This document shows, one piece after another, positions 50,787 through 59,053 of a stretch of DNA of 64,000 bases (its first letter is position 1; each line of letters begins with the position of its first letter). A model generated the notes under the pieces. That model was not told the DNA's origin, did no database searches, and worked only from the letters and a program-made list of their open reading frames with translations. The DNA comes from JAFAZJ01 sp964437145 (lineage in GTDB: Bacteria > Pseudomonadota > Alphaproteobacteria > Reyranellales > Reyranellaceae): the NCBI GenBank assembly GCA_964437145.1, contig CAYTFW010000010.1, positions 1 to 64,000 of the forward strand. Direction: 5' to 3'. The position numbers were made by a program, and so were the translations under genes.

Positions 50787-51173
50787 TCAAGACGTCGGCC
50801 GTTGGACAGCGCCGCCGCTCTCGACCCAATCCTTGAAGGCCCCGAGATTGAGGACCTTGGCGTAGCCAAGATCCTTGAGCGCCTTGCCGCCGAGCGCCGA
50901 TCGCCCGCCCGAGGCACAATAGAGGATGACCGCCTTGCTCTTGTCGAAGGCCTTGTCGTGGTACGGCGATAGCGGATCGGCGCGGAACTCGAGCATGCCG
51001 CGCGAGACATTGATCGCGCCGGCGATCATGCCCGTCTTGTCCACCTCCGCCGAGTCGCGCACATCGACGACCAGCGTGTCGCCTTGAGCCATCAGCTCCC
51101 GCGCCCGCGGCGGGTCGATCCGGGGCACCGCCGCGTTCGCGGCCTCCATCAGCTCCTTGACACCAATCGCCAT
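50787..51173 (-). CDS. Rhodanese-domain sulfurtransferase
   Basis: A 128-aa single rhodanese domain. The catalytic loop reads LYCASGGRSALGG (Cys near residue 89), preceded by TLVVDVRDSAEVDKTGMIAGA. It would transfer sulfane sulfur. ATG at 51173 has a GAGGT site 7 bases upstream; a GTG at 51182 is also in frame. It is divergent from the AraC-type gene at 51311, which may regulate it. Confidence 0.9.
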   Translation of the reverse strand: MAIGVKELMEAANAAVPRIDPPRARELMAQGDTLVVDVRDSAEVDKTGMIAGAINVSRGMLEFRADPLSPYHDKAFDKSKAVILYCASGGRSALGGKALKDLGYAKVLNLGAFKDWVESGGAVQRPTS

Positions 51174-51310
51174 AGCAATCACCTCATTGCCGAGCCGGCG
51201 AACCCGAATGGTGCCGGACAGCCCATCGATATAGCCTCACGTCCGTGGACGGAATGATCGTCCGACCGAATGAGGTGGCAGAGCGTCCAGGTGTGATGGG
51301 AGGAACGGCG

Positions 51311-52261
51311 ATGGACCCGCTGTCGGATGTACTGCGCGCGGTGCGGCTCACCGGCGGCGTATTCCTGTCCGCTCATTTCACCGCGCCATGGTGCGTCGGG
51401 GTCAAGATCGGACCCGACGACTGCGTGCCCTTCGTCGGCAGGCCGGCTCAGGTCATCGACTATCACGTGATCATGGAGGGCGAGTTGCTGCTCTCCTTGC
51501 CCGGTGAGCCGGCCGTTCGTGCCCAAGCCGGTGAGATCATTCTGTTTCCCGGCAACAGCGAGCACGTTCTGGCGAGCGCCAAAGGCTTGCCGCCGGTGAG
51601 CGCCCGCAATCTCATTCAACCTGGTCCGGAGGGACAGCTACCGCGCATCGACCATGGCGGAGGCGGCCCGTCGACCCGCATCGTCTGTGGCTTCCTCGCG
51701 AGCGAGATCGCCTATAACCCGCTTCTCTTGTCACTGCCGAGAATGCTGAGAATCGCAATACGCGAGGCTATGGAGCGCGACTGGGTCGAGGCGTCGGTGC
51801 GCTACGCCGCCGGCAAGCTCGCCGAGGGTACGCTCGCCTCGTCGAATGTCATGACGAGGCTGTCGGAAGCGTTGTTGATCGAGGCCGTGCGGCAATACGC
51901 GACGACCTTGCCGGATGGGCAACTCGGCTGGTTGAAAGGCTTGAGCGACCTCCGCATCGGCCGAGCGCTGGCCCTCATGCATCAGGATACCAGCACGCCT
52001 TGGTCGGCCGACACGCTCGCGCGGGAAGTCGCGATGTCACGCAGCGCCTTCGTCGAGCGCTTCACGAGCCTCGTCGGGATGCCGCCGATCCGATATCTGA
52101 CGGCGCATCGCCTGCAAACCGCCAGGCTCAACCTGCGCGAAACGCGCCGGTCCATCGCTCAGCTCGCGAACGCCGTTGGCTACCAGTCCGAGGAGGCCTT
52201 CAGTCGCGCATTCAAGCGCGAGTTCGGAGTTTCCCCGGGAGTGTGGCGAGGCAGTCAGTAG
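51311..52261 (+). CDS. AraC-family transcriptional regulator with N-terminal cupin domain
   Basis: A 316-aa regulator. Residues about 1-180 are the cupin-type ligand domain (VDYHVI-like stretch, GEIILFPGNSEHVL). The C-terminus has two AraC helix-turn-helix motifs (ADTLAREVAMSRSAFVERF and IAQLANAVGYQSEEAFSRAF). ATG at 51311 follows GGGAGGA. It faces the rhodanese and MAPEG genes and is near the pca/pob operon, so it could govern either. The effector is unknown. Confidence 0.9.
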   Translation: MDPLSDVLRAVRLTGGVFLSAHFTAPWCVGVKIGPDDCVPFVGRPAQVIDYHVIMEGELLLSLPGEPAVRAQAGEIILFPGNSEHVLASAKGLPPVSARNLIQPGPEGQLPRIDHGGGGPSTRIVCGFLASEIAYNPLLLSLPRMLRIAIREAMERDWVEASVRYAAGKLAEGTLASSNVMTRLSEALLIEAVRQYATTLPDGQLGWLKGLSDLRIGRALALMHQDTSTPWSADTLAREVAMSRSAFVERFTSLVGMPPIRYLTAHRLQTARLNLRETRRSIAQLANAVGYQSEEAFSRAFKREFGVSPGVWRGSQ

Positions 52262-52386
52262 CCCCGTCAGCGTGCGCGCCGCCTACAGAAGAGCCCTCAT
52301 GCCTGATACCGTTTAGGAATGAGCGTGGTGCGGCCGCCATCTCTTGCTAAGGTCGCACACCCGACGTCACGAAGAATGAGGCCACC

Positions 52387-52851
52387 ATGACCGACGCCCA
52401 GCTCGCCCCCAACATGCCCAAGTGGATGGTCGACCACACCGAGCTCTACCTCAAGAGCGGCGGCAAGGAAGGGCACATGTACAAGATCAAGCTGCCCAAC
52501 CTGCCGGAGCGCGAGGTGCCGTCGCTGCTGCTGACCACGGTCGGCCGCAAATCCGGCCAGAAGTACCTGTTCCCGCTGTTCTACGGCCGTCACGGCGGCA
52601 GCTACTACATCGTCGCGTCGAAGGGCGGCGCGCCGGAGCATCCCGGCTGGTTCCGCAACATCGCCGCCAACCCCGAGGTCGAGATCCAGGTCGGTCCTGA
52701 GAAGATGAAGGCCAAGGCCCGTGTCGCCGAGGGCGCCGAGCGCCAGGCGATGTGGACCGACGCGCTCAAGTTCTGGCCGCCCTATGCCGAGTACCAGGTG
52801 AAGGCCGGCTCGCGGCAGATCCCGGTCGTGGTGCTCGACCCGATCAGGTAG
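52387..52851 (+). CDS. Deazaflavin (F420)-type nitroreductase-family protein
   Basis: A 154-aa split-beta-barrel protein. Segments PSLLLTTVGRKSGQKYLFPLF, YYIVASKGGAPEHPGWF and NIAANPEVEIQVG are hallmarks of the DDN-like family, first known from F420-using actinobacteria; many proteobacterial members have uncertain cofactor use. ATG at 52387 follows GAGGCCACC. A truncated near-identical copy lies at 49982. It is convergent with pcaG by 4 bases. Confidence 0.88.
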   Translation: MTDAQLAPNMPKWMVDHTELYLKSGGKEGHMYKIKLPNLPEREVPSLLLTTVGRKSGQKYLFPLFYGRHGGSYYIVASKGGAPEHPGWFRNIAANPEVEIQVGPEKMKAKARVAEGAERQAMWTDALKFWPPYAEYQVKAGSRQIPVVVLDPIR

Positions 52852-52854
52852 GCG

Positions 52855-53433
52855 TCAGGCGTCGAAGAACACCGTCTCGCGCTCGCCCTGCATGTGAATG
52901 TCGAAGCGGTAGGTGTTGCCCTCGCGCTTGGCGATCAGCGTGTCGCGCCGCTCGGCCGGCACGCTCTGCAGGACGGGGTCGGCGGCGTTGGCCGCCGCCT
53001 CGTCGGCGAAGTAGAGGCGCGTATAGGCGTGCAGCAGCATGCCGCGCATGAAGACAATGACGTTGATATGCGGCGCCTGACGCGCGTCGACGCGGCCTGG
53101 CTTGATGGTGTCGAAGATGAAGCGGTTCTGTGCGTCGGTGCCCGTGCCGGTGCGGCCGAAACCCTTGAAGCGCGCGTTGGAGCCGCGTGGATCGGCGGGA
53201 TGGGCGTATCGCCCCTGTGAATCGGCTTGCCAGATCTCGATCATGGCGTCGACCACCGCGTTGCCGGCGCCGTCGAAGACGCGGCCCTCGATGCGGATGC
53301 GCTCGCCCTCGGTATCGGGCTGGCACATCGCGCCCGAGGCGATGCTGGTCATGGGATAGCCGTACTGCTCGGGCGTCAGGCCGTAGGCGAAGTACGGGCC
53401 GACCGTCTGCGACGGCGTCTGCTTCAGCGCCAT
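52855..53433 (-). CDS. pcaG: Protocatechuate 3,4-dioxygenase alpha subunit
   Basis: A 192-aa intradiol-dioxygenase-fold subunit (TPSQTVGPYFAYGL opening, EIWQADSQGRYAHP, MRGMLLHAYTRLYFAD). Alpha subunits lack the iron and form the shared active site with PcaH. It starts 3 bases after pcaH ends, so the pair is translated together. A recent partial copy of its 3' end is at 50084. With PcaH it would open protocatechuate to 3-carboxy-cis,cis-muconate. Confidence 0.94.
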   Translation of the reverse strand: MALKQTPSQTVGPYFAYGLTPEQYGYPMTSIASGAMCQPDTEGERIRIEGRVFDGAGNAVVDAMIEIWQADSQGRYAHPADPRGSNARFKGFGRTGTGTDAQNRFIFDTIKPGRVDARQAPHINVIVFMRGMLLHAYTRLYFADEAAANAADPVLQSVPAERRDTLIAKREGNTYRFDIHMQGERETVFFDA

Positions 53434-53436
53434 GGC

Positions 53437-54135
53437 TCAACGCTCCATCGGCGTGGCGTTGCGCCCGCGCAGCACGATGTCGAAGACGTAGCCCAGCGCA
53501 TAGCCGGGCTGGGTGATGTCGATTGAGAACTGCGACACCAGCAGCTCGCGCGAGCCAGCGGGCGTGGCGTTGTAGATTGGATCGAGCGCCAGCAGCGGAT
53601 CGCCGGGAAAGTACATCTGTGTCACCAGCCGCGTCAGGAAGCTCGGCCCGAACAGCGAGAAGTGAATGTGCGCGGGGCGCCAGGCGTTGTGATGATTGGG
53701 CCACGGATAGGCGCCGGGCTTCACCGTGAGGAAGCGATAGCGGCCTTCGGCGTCGCTGACTGCGCGGCCGCCGCCGAAGAAATTCGGATCGAGCGGCGCA
53801 TCGTGCTGGTCGGCGGCGTGGATATAACGGCCGGCCGCGTTGCACTGCCACAGCTCGACCAGTGCGTCGGGCACCGGCTTGCCGTTCTCATCGAGCACGC
53901 GGCCGGTGACGATGATGCGCTCGCCTTGCGGCTCGCCGTCCTTGCGGCCGTTGCGCGTCAGGTCAGCGTCGAGCTCGCCCACGCTCTCGTGGCCATAGAC
54001 CGGGCCGGTGAGCTCCGACAGCGTCTGCTTCAACGGGATCAACGGCTTGGTCGGCGCGCGCAACGGTGTCGACTTGTACTCGGGCGCGAGATACGCGGGC
54101 TGGGTCGACCAGTCGCGCGGATTGTAAGCGTCCAT
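53437..54135 (-). CDS. pcaH: Protocatechuate 3,4-dioxygenase beta subunit
   Basis: A 232-aa catalytic subunit. The iron ligands fit: Tyr in NAAGRYIH and AYPW, His in WRPAHIHFSLFG. LVELWQCNAAGRY and the C-terminal RGRNATPMER are typical. ATG at 54135 follows GGAGGAGAC-like sequence; the frame upstream is noncoding. It is downstream of pobA, whose product is its substrate. Confidence 0.95.
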   Translation of the reverse strand: MDAYNPRDWSTQPAYLAPEYKSTPLRAPTKPLIPLKQTLSELTGPVYGHESVGELDADLTRNGRKDGEPQGERIIVTGRVLDENGKPVPDALVELWQCNAAGRYIHAADQHDAPLDPNFFGGGRAVSDAEGRYRFLTVKPGAYPWPNHHNAWRPAHIHFSLFGPSFLTRLVTQMYFPGDPLLALDPIYNATPAGSRELLVSQFSIDITQPGYALGYVFDIVLRGRNATPMER

Positions 54136-54157
54136 CGTCTCCTCCTTCGTCCGCCCC

Positions 54158-55324
54158 TCAGTAGGGTAGCCCGACGTAGTTCTCGGCCAGCGATGTGCGC
54201 GCCGCACGCGAGCCCATCAGATATTCCAGCTCGGCGAGCTGCATGCGCGCCTCGAACGAGTCGGGATCGTGGAATTTGTGCAGCATCGAGGTCAGCCACC
54301 ACGAAAAGCGCTCGGCCTTCCAAACGCGCGCCAGCGCCATCGAGGAATAGGCGTCGAGCAGATAATCGTCACCGCCCCTGTAGCGGGCCGCGAAAGCACG
54401 CGACAGGTAGTATACGTCGGAGGCCGCGAGGTTGAGCCCCTTGGCGCCGGTCGGCGGCACGATATGCGCGGCGTCGCCGGCGAGGAACAGCCGGCCCCAG
54501 CGCATCGGCTCCGAGACGAAGCTGCGCAGCGGCGCCACGCTCTTCTCGATCGAGGGGCCGGTGGTCATCGACACGCCCAGGCGCAGCTTCAGCTCGTCCC
54601 AGATGCGATCGTCCGGCCACTCCTCGAGGTTCTCGTCGATTCTGGACTGGATGTAGTAACGGCTGCGCTTCGGCGAGCGCATGCTCGCCAGCGCGAAGCC
54701 GCGTTCGTGCGCGGCGTAGATCAGCTCGTGCGAGGCCGGCGGCACCTCGGCCAGAATGCCCAGCCAGCCGAAGGGGTAGGTGCGGTCGTAGGTGCGCAGA
54801 AGGTGCCGCGGGATCGTCTGGCGACTGACGCCGTGATAGCCGTCGCAGCCGGCGATGTAATCGCAGCGCAGCGTGTGGAGGTCGCCGTCCTTGCGCCACG
54901 TCAGCGACGGGGCGTCGGTATCGGCGCCGTGGATGGTGACGTCCGCCGCCTCGAACACCAACGGCCTGCCGGCCGTCAGCCGCGCCTCGATCAGATCGCG
55001 CGTGACTTCGGTCTGGCCATAGACGGTGACGGTCTTGCCGACGAGATCGCGGAAGTCGACCCGATGGCGCTTGCCGAGAAAGGCGATCTCCACCCCGTCG
55101 TGGACCAGGCCTTCGCGCTTGAGGCGCGCGTCGACACCGACTTCGTGCAGCATGTCGACGGTGCCCTGCTCCAGCACGCCGGCGCGGATCCGGTTCTCGA
55201 CATAGGCGCGGTCCTGGCGCTCGAGGATCACGCTGTCGACGCCGGCGACGTGCAGCATCTGACCGAGCAGCAAGCCGGCTGGACCGGCGCCGATGATGGC
55301 GATCTGGGTTCGTGTCTCAGCCAT
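54158..55324 (-). CDS. pobA: 4-Hydroxybenzoate 3-monooxygenase
   Basis: A 388-aa flavin hydroxylase. FAD motif GAGPAGLLLGQML near residue 11, the pobA-typical ENRIRAGVLEQGTVDML, DG motif GCDGYHGVSR, and second FAD motif LAGDAAHIVPPTGAKGLNLA. It turns 4-hydroxybenzoate into protocatechuate using NADPH and O2, feeding PcaGH. ATG at 55324 overlaps the thioesterase end by 8 bases. No PobR-type gene is directly adjacent. Confidence 0.95.
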   Translation of the reverse strand: MAETRTQIAIIGAGPAGLLLGQMLHVAGVDSVILERQDRAYVENRIRAGVLEQGTVDMLHEVGVDARLKREGLVHDGVEIAFLGKRHRVDFRDLVGKTVTVYGQTEVTRDLIEARLTAGRPLVFEAADVTIHGADTDAPSLTWRKDGDLHTLRCDYIAGCDGYHGVSRQTIPRHLLRTYDRTYPFGWLGILAEVPPASHELIYAAHERGFALASMRSPKRSRYYIQSRIDENLEEWPDDRIWDELKLRLGVSMTTGPSIEKSVAPLRSFVSEPMRWGRLFLAGDAAHIVPPTGAKGLNLAASDVYYLSRAFAARYRGGDDYLLDAYSSMALARVWKAERFSWWLTSMLHKFHDPDSFEARMQLAELEYLMGSRAARTSLAENYVGLPY

Positions 55325-55736
55325 CACGGAACTTCGCGATCACGGCGTCGGGGATCGGCTGGGATTTCAGGCGGTGGGGATCGTCGGGATGCCGGCCCGA
55401 CCACACGCGCGTCTCGAAGCCCTCGACCGCCAGTTCACCGCCGTTGAGCAGCCGGTGGTTGACGTCGAAACTGGAGCGGCGGAATTCGGCGATCGAGCTC
55501 TCGATCACCACGATGTCGCCGAACTTCGCCGGCCGCAGGAACTTCGCGCGCGACTCGACCAGCGGGAAGCCGACGAAGTCGAAGGCCTTGACCATCTCGT
55601 GCTTGCGCAGGCCGACATGGGCGAAGAGCCCGGCGGTGCAGTGATCGAACCACTCGAAGAAACGCGGGTTGAAGACGATGCCGGCCGGATCGCAGTGTCC
55701 CCACTCGATCTCGATCCGCCTAGTGGCGACGATCAT
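55317..55736 (-). CDS. 4-Hydroxybenzoyl-CoA-type thioesterase
   Basis: A 139-aa hot-dog thioesterase. The motif EWGHCDPAGIVFNPRFFEW holds the catalytic Asp. Directly before pobA, it could release 4-hydroxybenzoate from its CoA ester. Start ATG 55736 overlaps the SDR stop (ATGA). The family is broad, so the substrate is inferred from context. Confidence 0.88.
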   Translation of the reverse strand: MIVATRRIEIEWGHCDPAGIVFNPRFFEWFDHCTAGLFAHVGLRKHEMVKAFDFVGFPLVESRAKFLRPAKFGDIVVIESSIAEFRRSSFDVNHRLLNGGELAVEGFETRVWSGRHPDDPHRLKSQPIPDAVIAKFRDG

Positions 55737-56581
55737 ATCTGCGAGTACCCCGAGCCCACCGAGTCGACGCCGCGGCCGCCGGCTTTCTCAATCCAGCCGA
55801 ACTCCTTGAGGATTTGCTGGCTGTAGGTGACTCGGCCATTGACCTTCGCCGCCGGCTCGCTTGCCAGCAAGAGCGCGGCGCGCGCCATCATCGAGGGCGG
55901 CTCGCCCCGGGGATCGTCCATGCCGGTGACCAGATTGTGGTGCACGGTGCCGGGCGTCGGTACGACGCGCGAGGGCGACAAAGCGGAGATCGCGATCCCG
56001 CCATGCGCCGACATCTCCTGCGCCAGGCCTTGGGTGAAGCGCTCCAGCGCCGCCTTGGTGGCGCCATACATCACGCCGCCGCGCACCGTCTGATCTTGGT
56101 ACGGACCGCGGCCCGGCCCGATCGCCGAGCCCGAGCTGATATTGACGATGGCGCCGGCCTTCCTCGCGATCATATCCGGCAGCACGGCCTTGCTGAGCAT
56201 GAACGGGCCATGCACGTTGACCGCGAACGCCTTGATCCAGCGATTCGTCGGATAGGTCTCGGTCGGCAGGTAGTAGTTCAGCGCGGCGTTGTTGACGAGG
56301 ATATCGATCGGCCCGTAGGCCTTGCGAGCCGCGTCGGCGAGCTTGATGCACTCGTCATCGACGGAGACATCGGCGGCGACGGCGCTGGCCTCGCCACCCT
56401 TGGCCTTGATCTCGGCGACCGTGCGTCCGAGGGAACCCTCGAACATGTGGTCGCCTTCCTTCAGCGTGCGGGCGGCGACCACGACCTTCGCGCCTTCGGC
56501 GGCGAAGAGTTCGGCGATCGCTTGGCCTATGCCGCGGCTGGCGCCGGTGACGATCGCCACCTTGCCGTCGAGCTTGCCCAT
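55733..56581 (-). CDS. Short-chain dehydrogenase/reductase
   Basis: A 282-aa SDR. TGASRGIG near residue 12, NNAALNYYLP, the catalytic Ser in NISSGSA and MYGATKAAL (Tyr, Lys) are all present. It is somewhat longer than classical SDRs. It precedes the thioesterase with a 4-base overlap. In this operon it may act on a CoA-ester side chain intermediate of an aromatic acid before thiolysis; that is inference. Confidence 0.92.
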   Translation of the reverse strand: MGKLDGKVAIVTGASRGIGQAIAELFAAEGAKVVVAARTLKEGDHMFEGSLGRTVAEIKAKGGEASAVAADVSVDDECIKLADAARKAYGPIDILVNNAALNYYLPTETYPTNRWIKAFAVNVHGPFMLSKAVLPDMIARKAGAIVNISSGSAIGPGRGPYQDQTVRGGVMYGATKAALERFTQGLAQEMSAHGGIAISALSPSRVVPTPGTVHHNLVTGMDDPRGEPPSMMARAALLLASEPAAKVNGRVTYSQQILKEFGWIEKAGGRGVDSVGSGYSQI

Positions 56582-56663
56582 CGTCCCCTCCCGGCCGGCG
56601 CTTCCCCTTCGGAGCGCCGGTACGGCCGGAGTATCGGGCAGGCCGACGAAAGATTCGAGGGTC

Positions 56664-57005
56664 TCAGTGGGCCTGCGCGCGCATCGCCGGCAGCTTCGGC
56701 ATCGACCAGGCCGCGACCTCGACCCGGCGCTGGCCGGCGGCCGAGCTGCGCGCGGTGGCGCTACCCTCGACCTCGTGCAGCGACCCGCCATTGAGGTGGC
56801 CGGCGCTCAGCAGACCCGCCGGCGGCAGATCGACGTTGAGGCGCTCATAGGTGTAGCGGCCCTCGAAGATCGTCGGCATGCCACGCTCGGCCATGAAGAC
56901 ATCGACACGCTCATGCGGCTCGACGACCAGCAGGATGCCCGGCTCGTACCAAGTGCCGCCGCTGCGGGCCATGTGGCCCTCTTCCACGAAGAACGTCTTG
57001 ACCAT
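56664..57005 (-). CDS. Unknown 113-aa protein heading the pob/pca operon
   Basis: A protein with MVKTFFVEEGHMARSGGTWY at its start and a beta-rich core (PGILLVVEPHERVDVFMAERG). No family was recognised, and the start could be 57062. It precedes the SDR by 82 bases. Its upstream region holds the operator-like repeats at 57057 and 57090. Confidence 0.62.
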   Translation of the reverse strand: MVKTFFVEEGHMARSGGTWYEPGILLVVEPHERVDVFMAERGMPTIFEGRYTYERLNVDLPPAGLLSAGHLNGGSLHEVEGSATARSSAAGQRRVEVAAWSMPKLPAMRAQAH

Positions 57006-57056
57006 GGCTTCTCTCGCCTTCCGCTCAGCCGCTCCGCGATTGCGGATCGTGAAACT

Positions 57057-57101
57057 GAGCACTCACTCTCTATGTCCAATGCATAGAACGAGCACTCACT
57101 C
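57057..57101. promoter_or_regulatory. Direct repeat GAGCACTCACTC x2, candidate TetR-type operator
   Basis: GAGCACTCACTC occurs at 57057-57068 and 57090-57101, 33 bases apart, with CTATG-N7-CATAG between. ACTCACTC-type sites are common for TetR-family regulators of fatty or aromatic acid genes. They stand just upstream of the leftward pob/pca-containing operon and its first gene. Confidence 0.5.
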
Positions 57102-57154
57102 ATAGTCAAGCGAGAGTTATCCACAGATGCTTTTTTTCTGCGCCCTCCTTCATG

Positions 57155-57184
57155 AAAAACGCCCCGCCGGGAACCGACGGAGCG
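57155..57184 (-). terminator. Rho-independent terminator of the D-aminoacylase-like gene
   Basis: On the minus strand, an 11-bp stem (57160-57170 with 57174-57184, two G-U pairs) with a 3-base loop is followed by a run of five T residues. It lies 31 bases after the stop of the gene at 57215. Confidence 0.8.
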
Positions 57185-57214
57185 CTAATCATCTGAAACA
57201 ACTGGTGATTCAGC

Positions 57215-58921
57215 TCAGGCCGGCAGTTTTGACCGGACCAGCTTGCCCGGCAGATTCCCCGTCGGCTCGTTGTCGCGCAACAGGGTTTGGCCGTTGACCA
57301 CTGTCGCCCGGATGCCGTGCGCCTTCTGGCGCAGGCGTTTGGCGCCGGCCGGCAGGTCGGTGACGACCTCCGGCATCTGCGGTCCGACGGTCTTGGGATC
57401 GAACACCACCATGTCGGCCGCCATGCCTTCGCGCAGCAAGCCGCGATCGTGGAAGCCGAACTGGGTGGCGGTATCGCAGGTGATCATCTTCACCGCTTCC
57501 TCGAGCGTGAACGCCTGCTTCTCGCGCACCCAGTGGCTCAGCAGATGCGTCTGCAGCGAGGAGTCCATGATCTGCGAGACGTGCGCGCCGGAGTCGGAGA
57601 AGGTCACGACCGAACGCGGATGCTTCATCAGCTCGAGCGCCGCCGACTGATCCTCGTTGGCGATCGGCTGGATCATGAAGAACTTCATGTCGCGATCGAG
57701 CGCCATGTCGATCATCACGTCCACAGGATGCGTGTTGCGCTGACGCGCCAGCTCGGCCATCGACCGGTGCGGACCCTCGATGGTCTCCATGGCGTAGACG
57801 TATTCCCACGACGGCGGCCGCGCTTCGGTGCCGAACACTTGCGGGCCATCGTAGGGACGCGAGGCGATCTCGACCAGCCGGCGGCGCTTCTCGGGATCCT
57901 GCAGCGCTTTCTTCTGCTCCGACAGCGGCAGCGCGCGGATCTCGCGCCAGTACTCCCACTTGTCGAACGGCGTGTGGGTTTCGAAGGACAGCAGCACGTT
58001 GAGCGCGCGGCTGTGCACCTGCGCGAACAGGCGACCGCCCATCTGCGCCGCCTTCTCGATGATGTCGAAGGTGCCGCGCCAGGCGCCGGGCTTCTGGCGG
58101 CGACTGAACAGGCCGAAGGTGATCGGCCGGCCGCTCGACGCCGAGAGCTTGGCGAGATCGTTGTAGTACTTGATCGCCTTGTCGCTGTCGGCGCCGCTGG
58201 GCTCGCCCGCGACCTCGACCAGGCCGGTACCCATCTCGCCCATGGCGTGGACCAGCGCCTCGAACTCGCCCCAGGTCGCGAGGCGAGACGCCACCGGCTT
58301 GTCGTCGGATGTCTGGTGGTTGACGCTGCGCGTGGTCGAGAAGCCGTAGGCGCCGGCGCGCACCGCCTCCTTGAGGTGGTGCACCATGGCCTTCATGTCG
58401 GCTTCGCTGGCTTCCTCGGTGAAGGCGCGCTGGCCCATCACGTAGGTGCGCAGCGCGCAGTGGCCGATATAGCCGGCGTAGTTGATGCCCTTGGGCAGCG
58501 ACTCCAGCACGTCGAGGAACTGCGGGAAGGTTTCCCAGCGCCACTTGATGCCCGCGAGCATGGCGGCGCGGCTGATGTCCTCGGCGCGCTCGAGGTTGCG
58601 GAAGACCAGGTCGGCCTCGCTCTCGCGGCAGGGCGCCAAGGTGAAGCCGCAATTGCCCATCACCACCGAGGTGACGCCCTGGTAGCAGGAGCTGGTGCCG
58701 ATCGGGTCCCAGAAGATCTGGGCATCCATGTGGGTATGGCCGTCGATGAAGCCCGGCGAGACGACATGGCCCTCGGCGTCGATGGTCTCCTTGGCGCCGT
58801 TGCCGGGAATGCGCCCGATGGTGACGATGCGACCGTCCTTGACGCCGACATCGCCGCGGTAGCGCGGCAGGCCGGAGCCATCGACGATCATGCCGTTGCG
58901 GATGACCAGATCGTACGTCAT
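57215..58921 (-). CDS. N-acyl-D-amino-acid deacylase-type amidohydrolase
   Basis: A 568-aa metallohydrolase. Opening MTYDLVIRNGMIVDGSG, metal His pair in FIDGHTHMDAQ, then MGNCGFTLAP (the Cys ligand region of D-aminoacylases) and TFSDSGAHVSQIMD. The C-terminus carries the beta-sandwich end ATVVNGQTLLRDNEP. The substrate could be an N-acyl amino acid or a cyclic amide. ATG at 58921; a longer frame through 60226 is antisense to the next gene and was rejected. Confidence 0.9.
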   Translation of the reverse strand: MTYDLVIRNGMIVDGSGLPRYRGDVGVKDGRIVTIGRIPGNGAKETIDAEGHVVSPGFIDGHTHMDAQIFWDPIGTSSCYQGVTSVVMGNCGFTLAPCRESEADLVFRNLERAEDISRAAMLAGIKWRWETFPQFLDVLESLPKGINYAGYIGHCALRTYVMGQRAFTEEASEADMKAMVHHLKEAVRAGAYGFSTTRSVNHQTSDDKPVASRLATWGEFEALVHAMGEMGTGLVEVAGEPSGADSDKAIKYYNDLAKLSASSGRPITFGLFSRRQKPGAWRGTFDIIEKAAQMGGRLFAQVHSRALNVLLSFETHTPFDKWEYWREIRALPLSEQKKALQDPEKRRRLVEIASRPYDGPQVFGTEARPPSWEYVYAMETIEGPHRSMAELARQRNTHPVDVMIDMALDRDMKFFMIQPIANEDQSAALELMKHPRSVVTFSDSGAHVSQIMDSSLQTHLLSHWVREKQAFTLEEAVKMITCDTATQFGFHDRGLLREGMAADMVVFDPKTVGPQMPEVVTDLPAGAKRLRQKAHGIRATVVNGQTLLRDNEPTGNLPGKLVRSKLPA

Positions 58922-59053
58922 CGGTCGTTCCTCCTGTGATTGGTTGGCCAGATGGTACACCCGGACGGGGCCTCCCGTCGCCGATAGCTGCCCTGCGGCG
59001 ACGACATGCCGAAACGCTGCTAGTATCGGCGTCAGGGAACCAGGAGACGGGCA
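58922..59053. promoter_or_regulatory. Divergent promoter region
   Basis: 132 bases between the two divergent amidohydrolase genes. It must hold both promoters. GGAACCAGGAGA at 59036-59047 is the ribosome site for the rightward gene. No clear palindrome was seen. Confidence 0.4.

Noticed and set aside
50084..51010. A 308-aa leftward frame over the pcaG remnant, MAPEG and rhodanese region
   Set aside because: Only its last part matches PcaG; the rest is out of frame with the MAPEG and rhodanese genes and has no start-side similarity to PcaG.
53662..54435. Rightward frame over pcaH and pobA
   Set aside because: Antisense to two secure genes; no motif.
57117..57125. TTATCCACA, a perfect DnaA box, as a chromosomal origin signal
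   Set aside because: Only one copy, no AT-rich unwinding region with further boxes, and no dnaA/parAB-type genes near. Probably chance.
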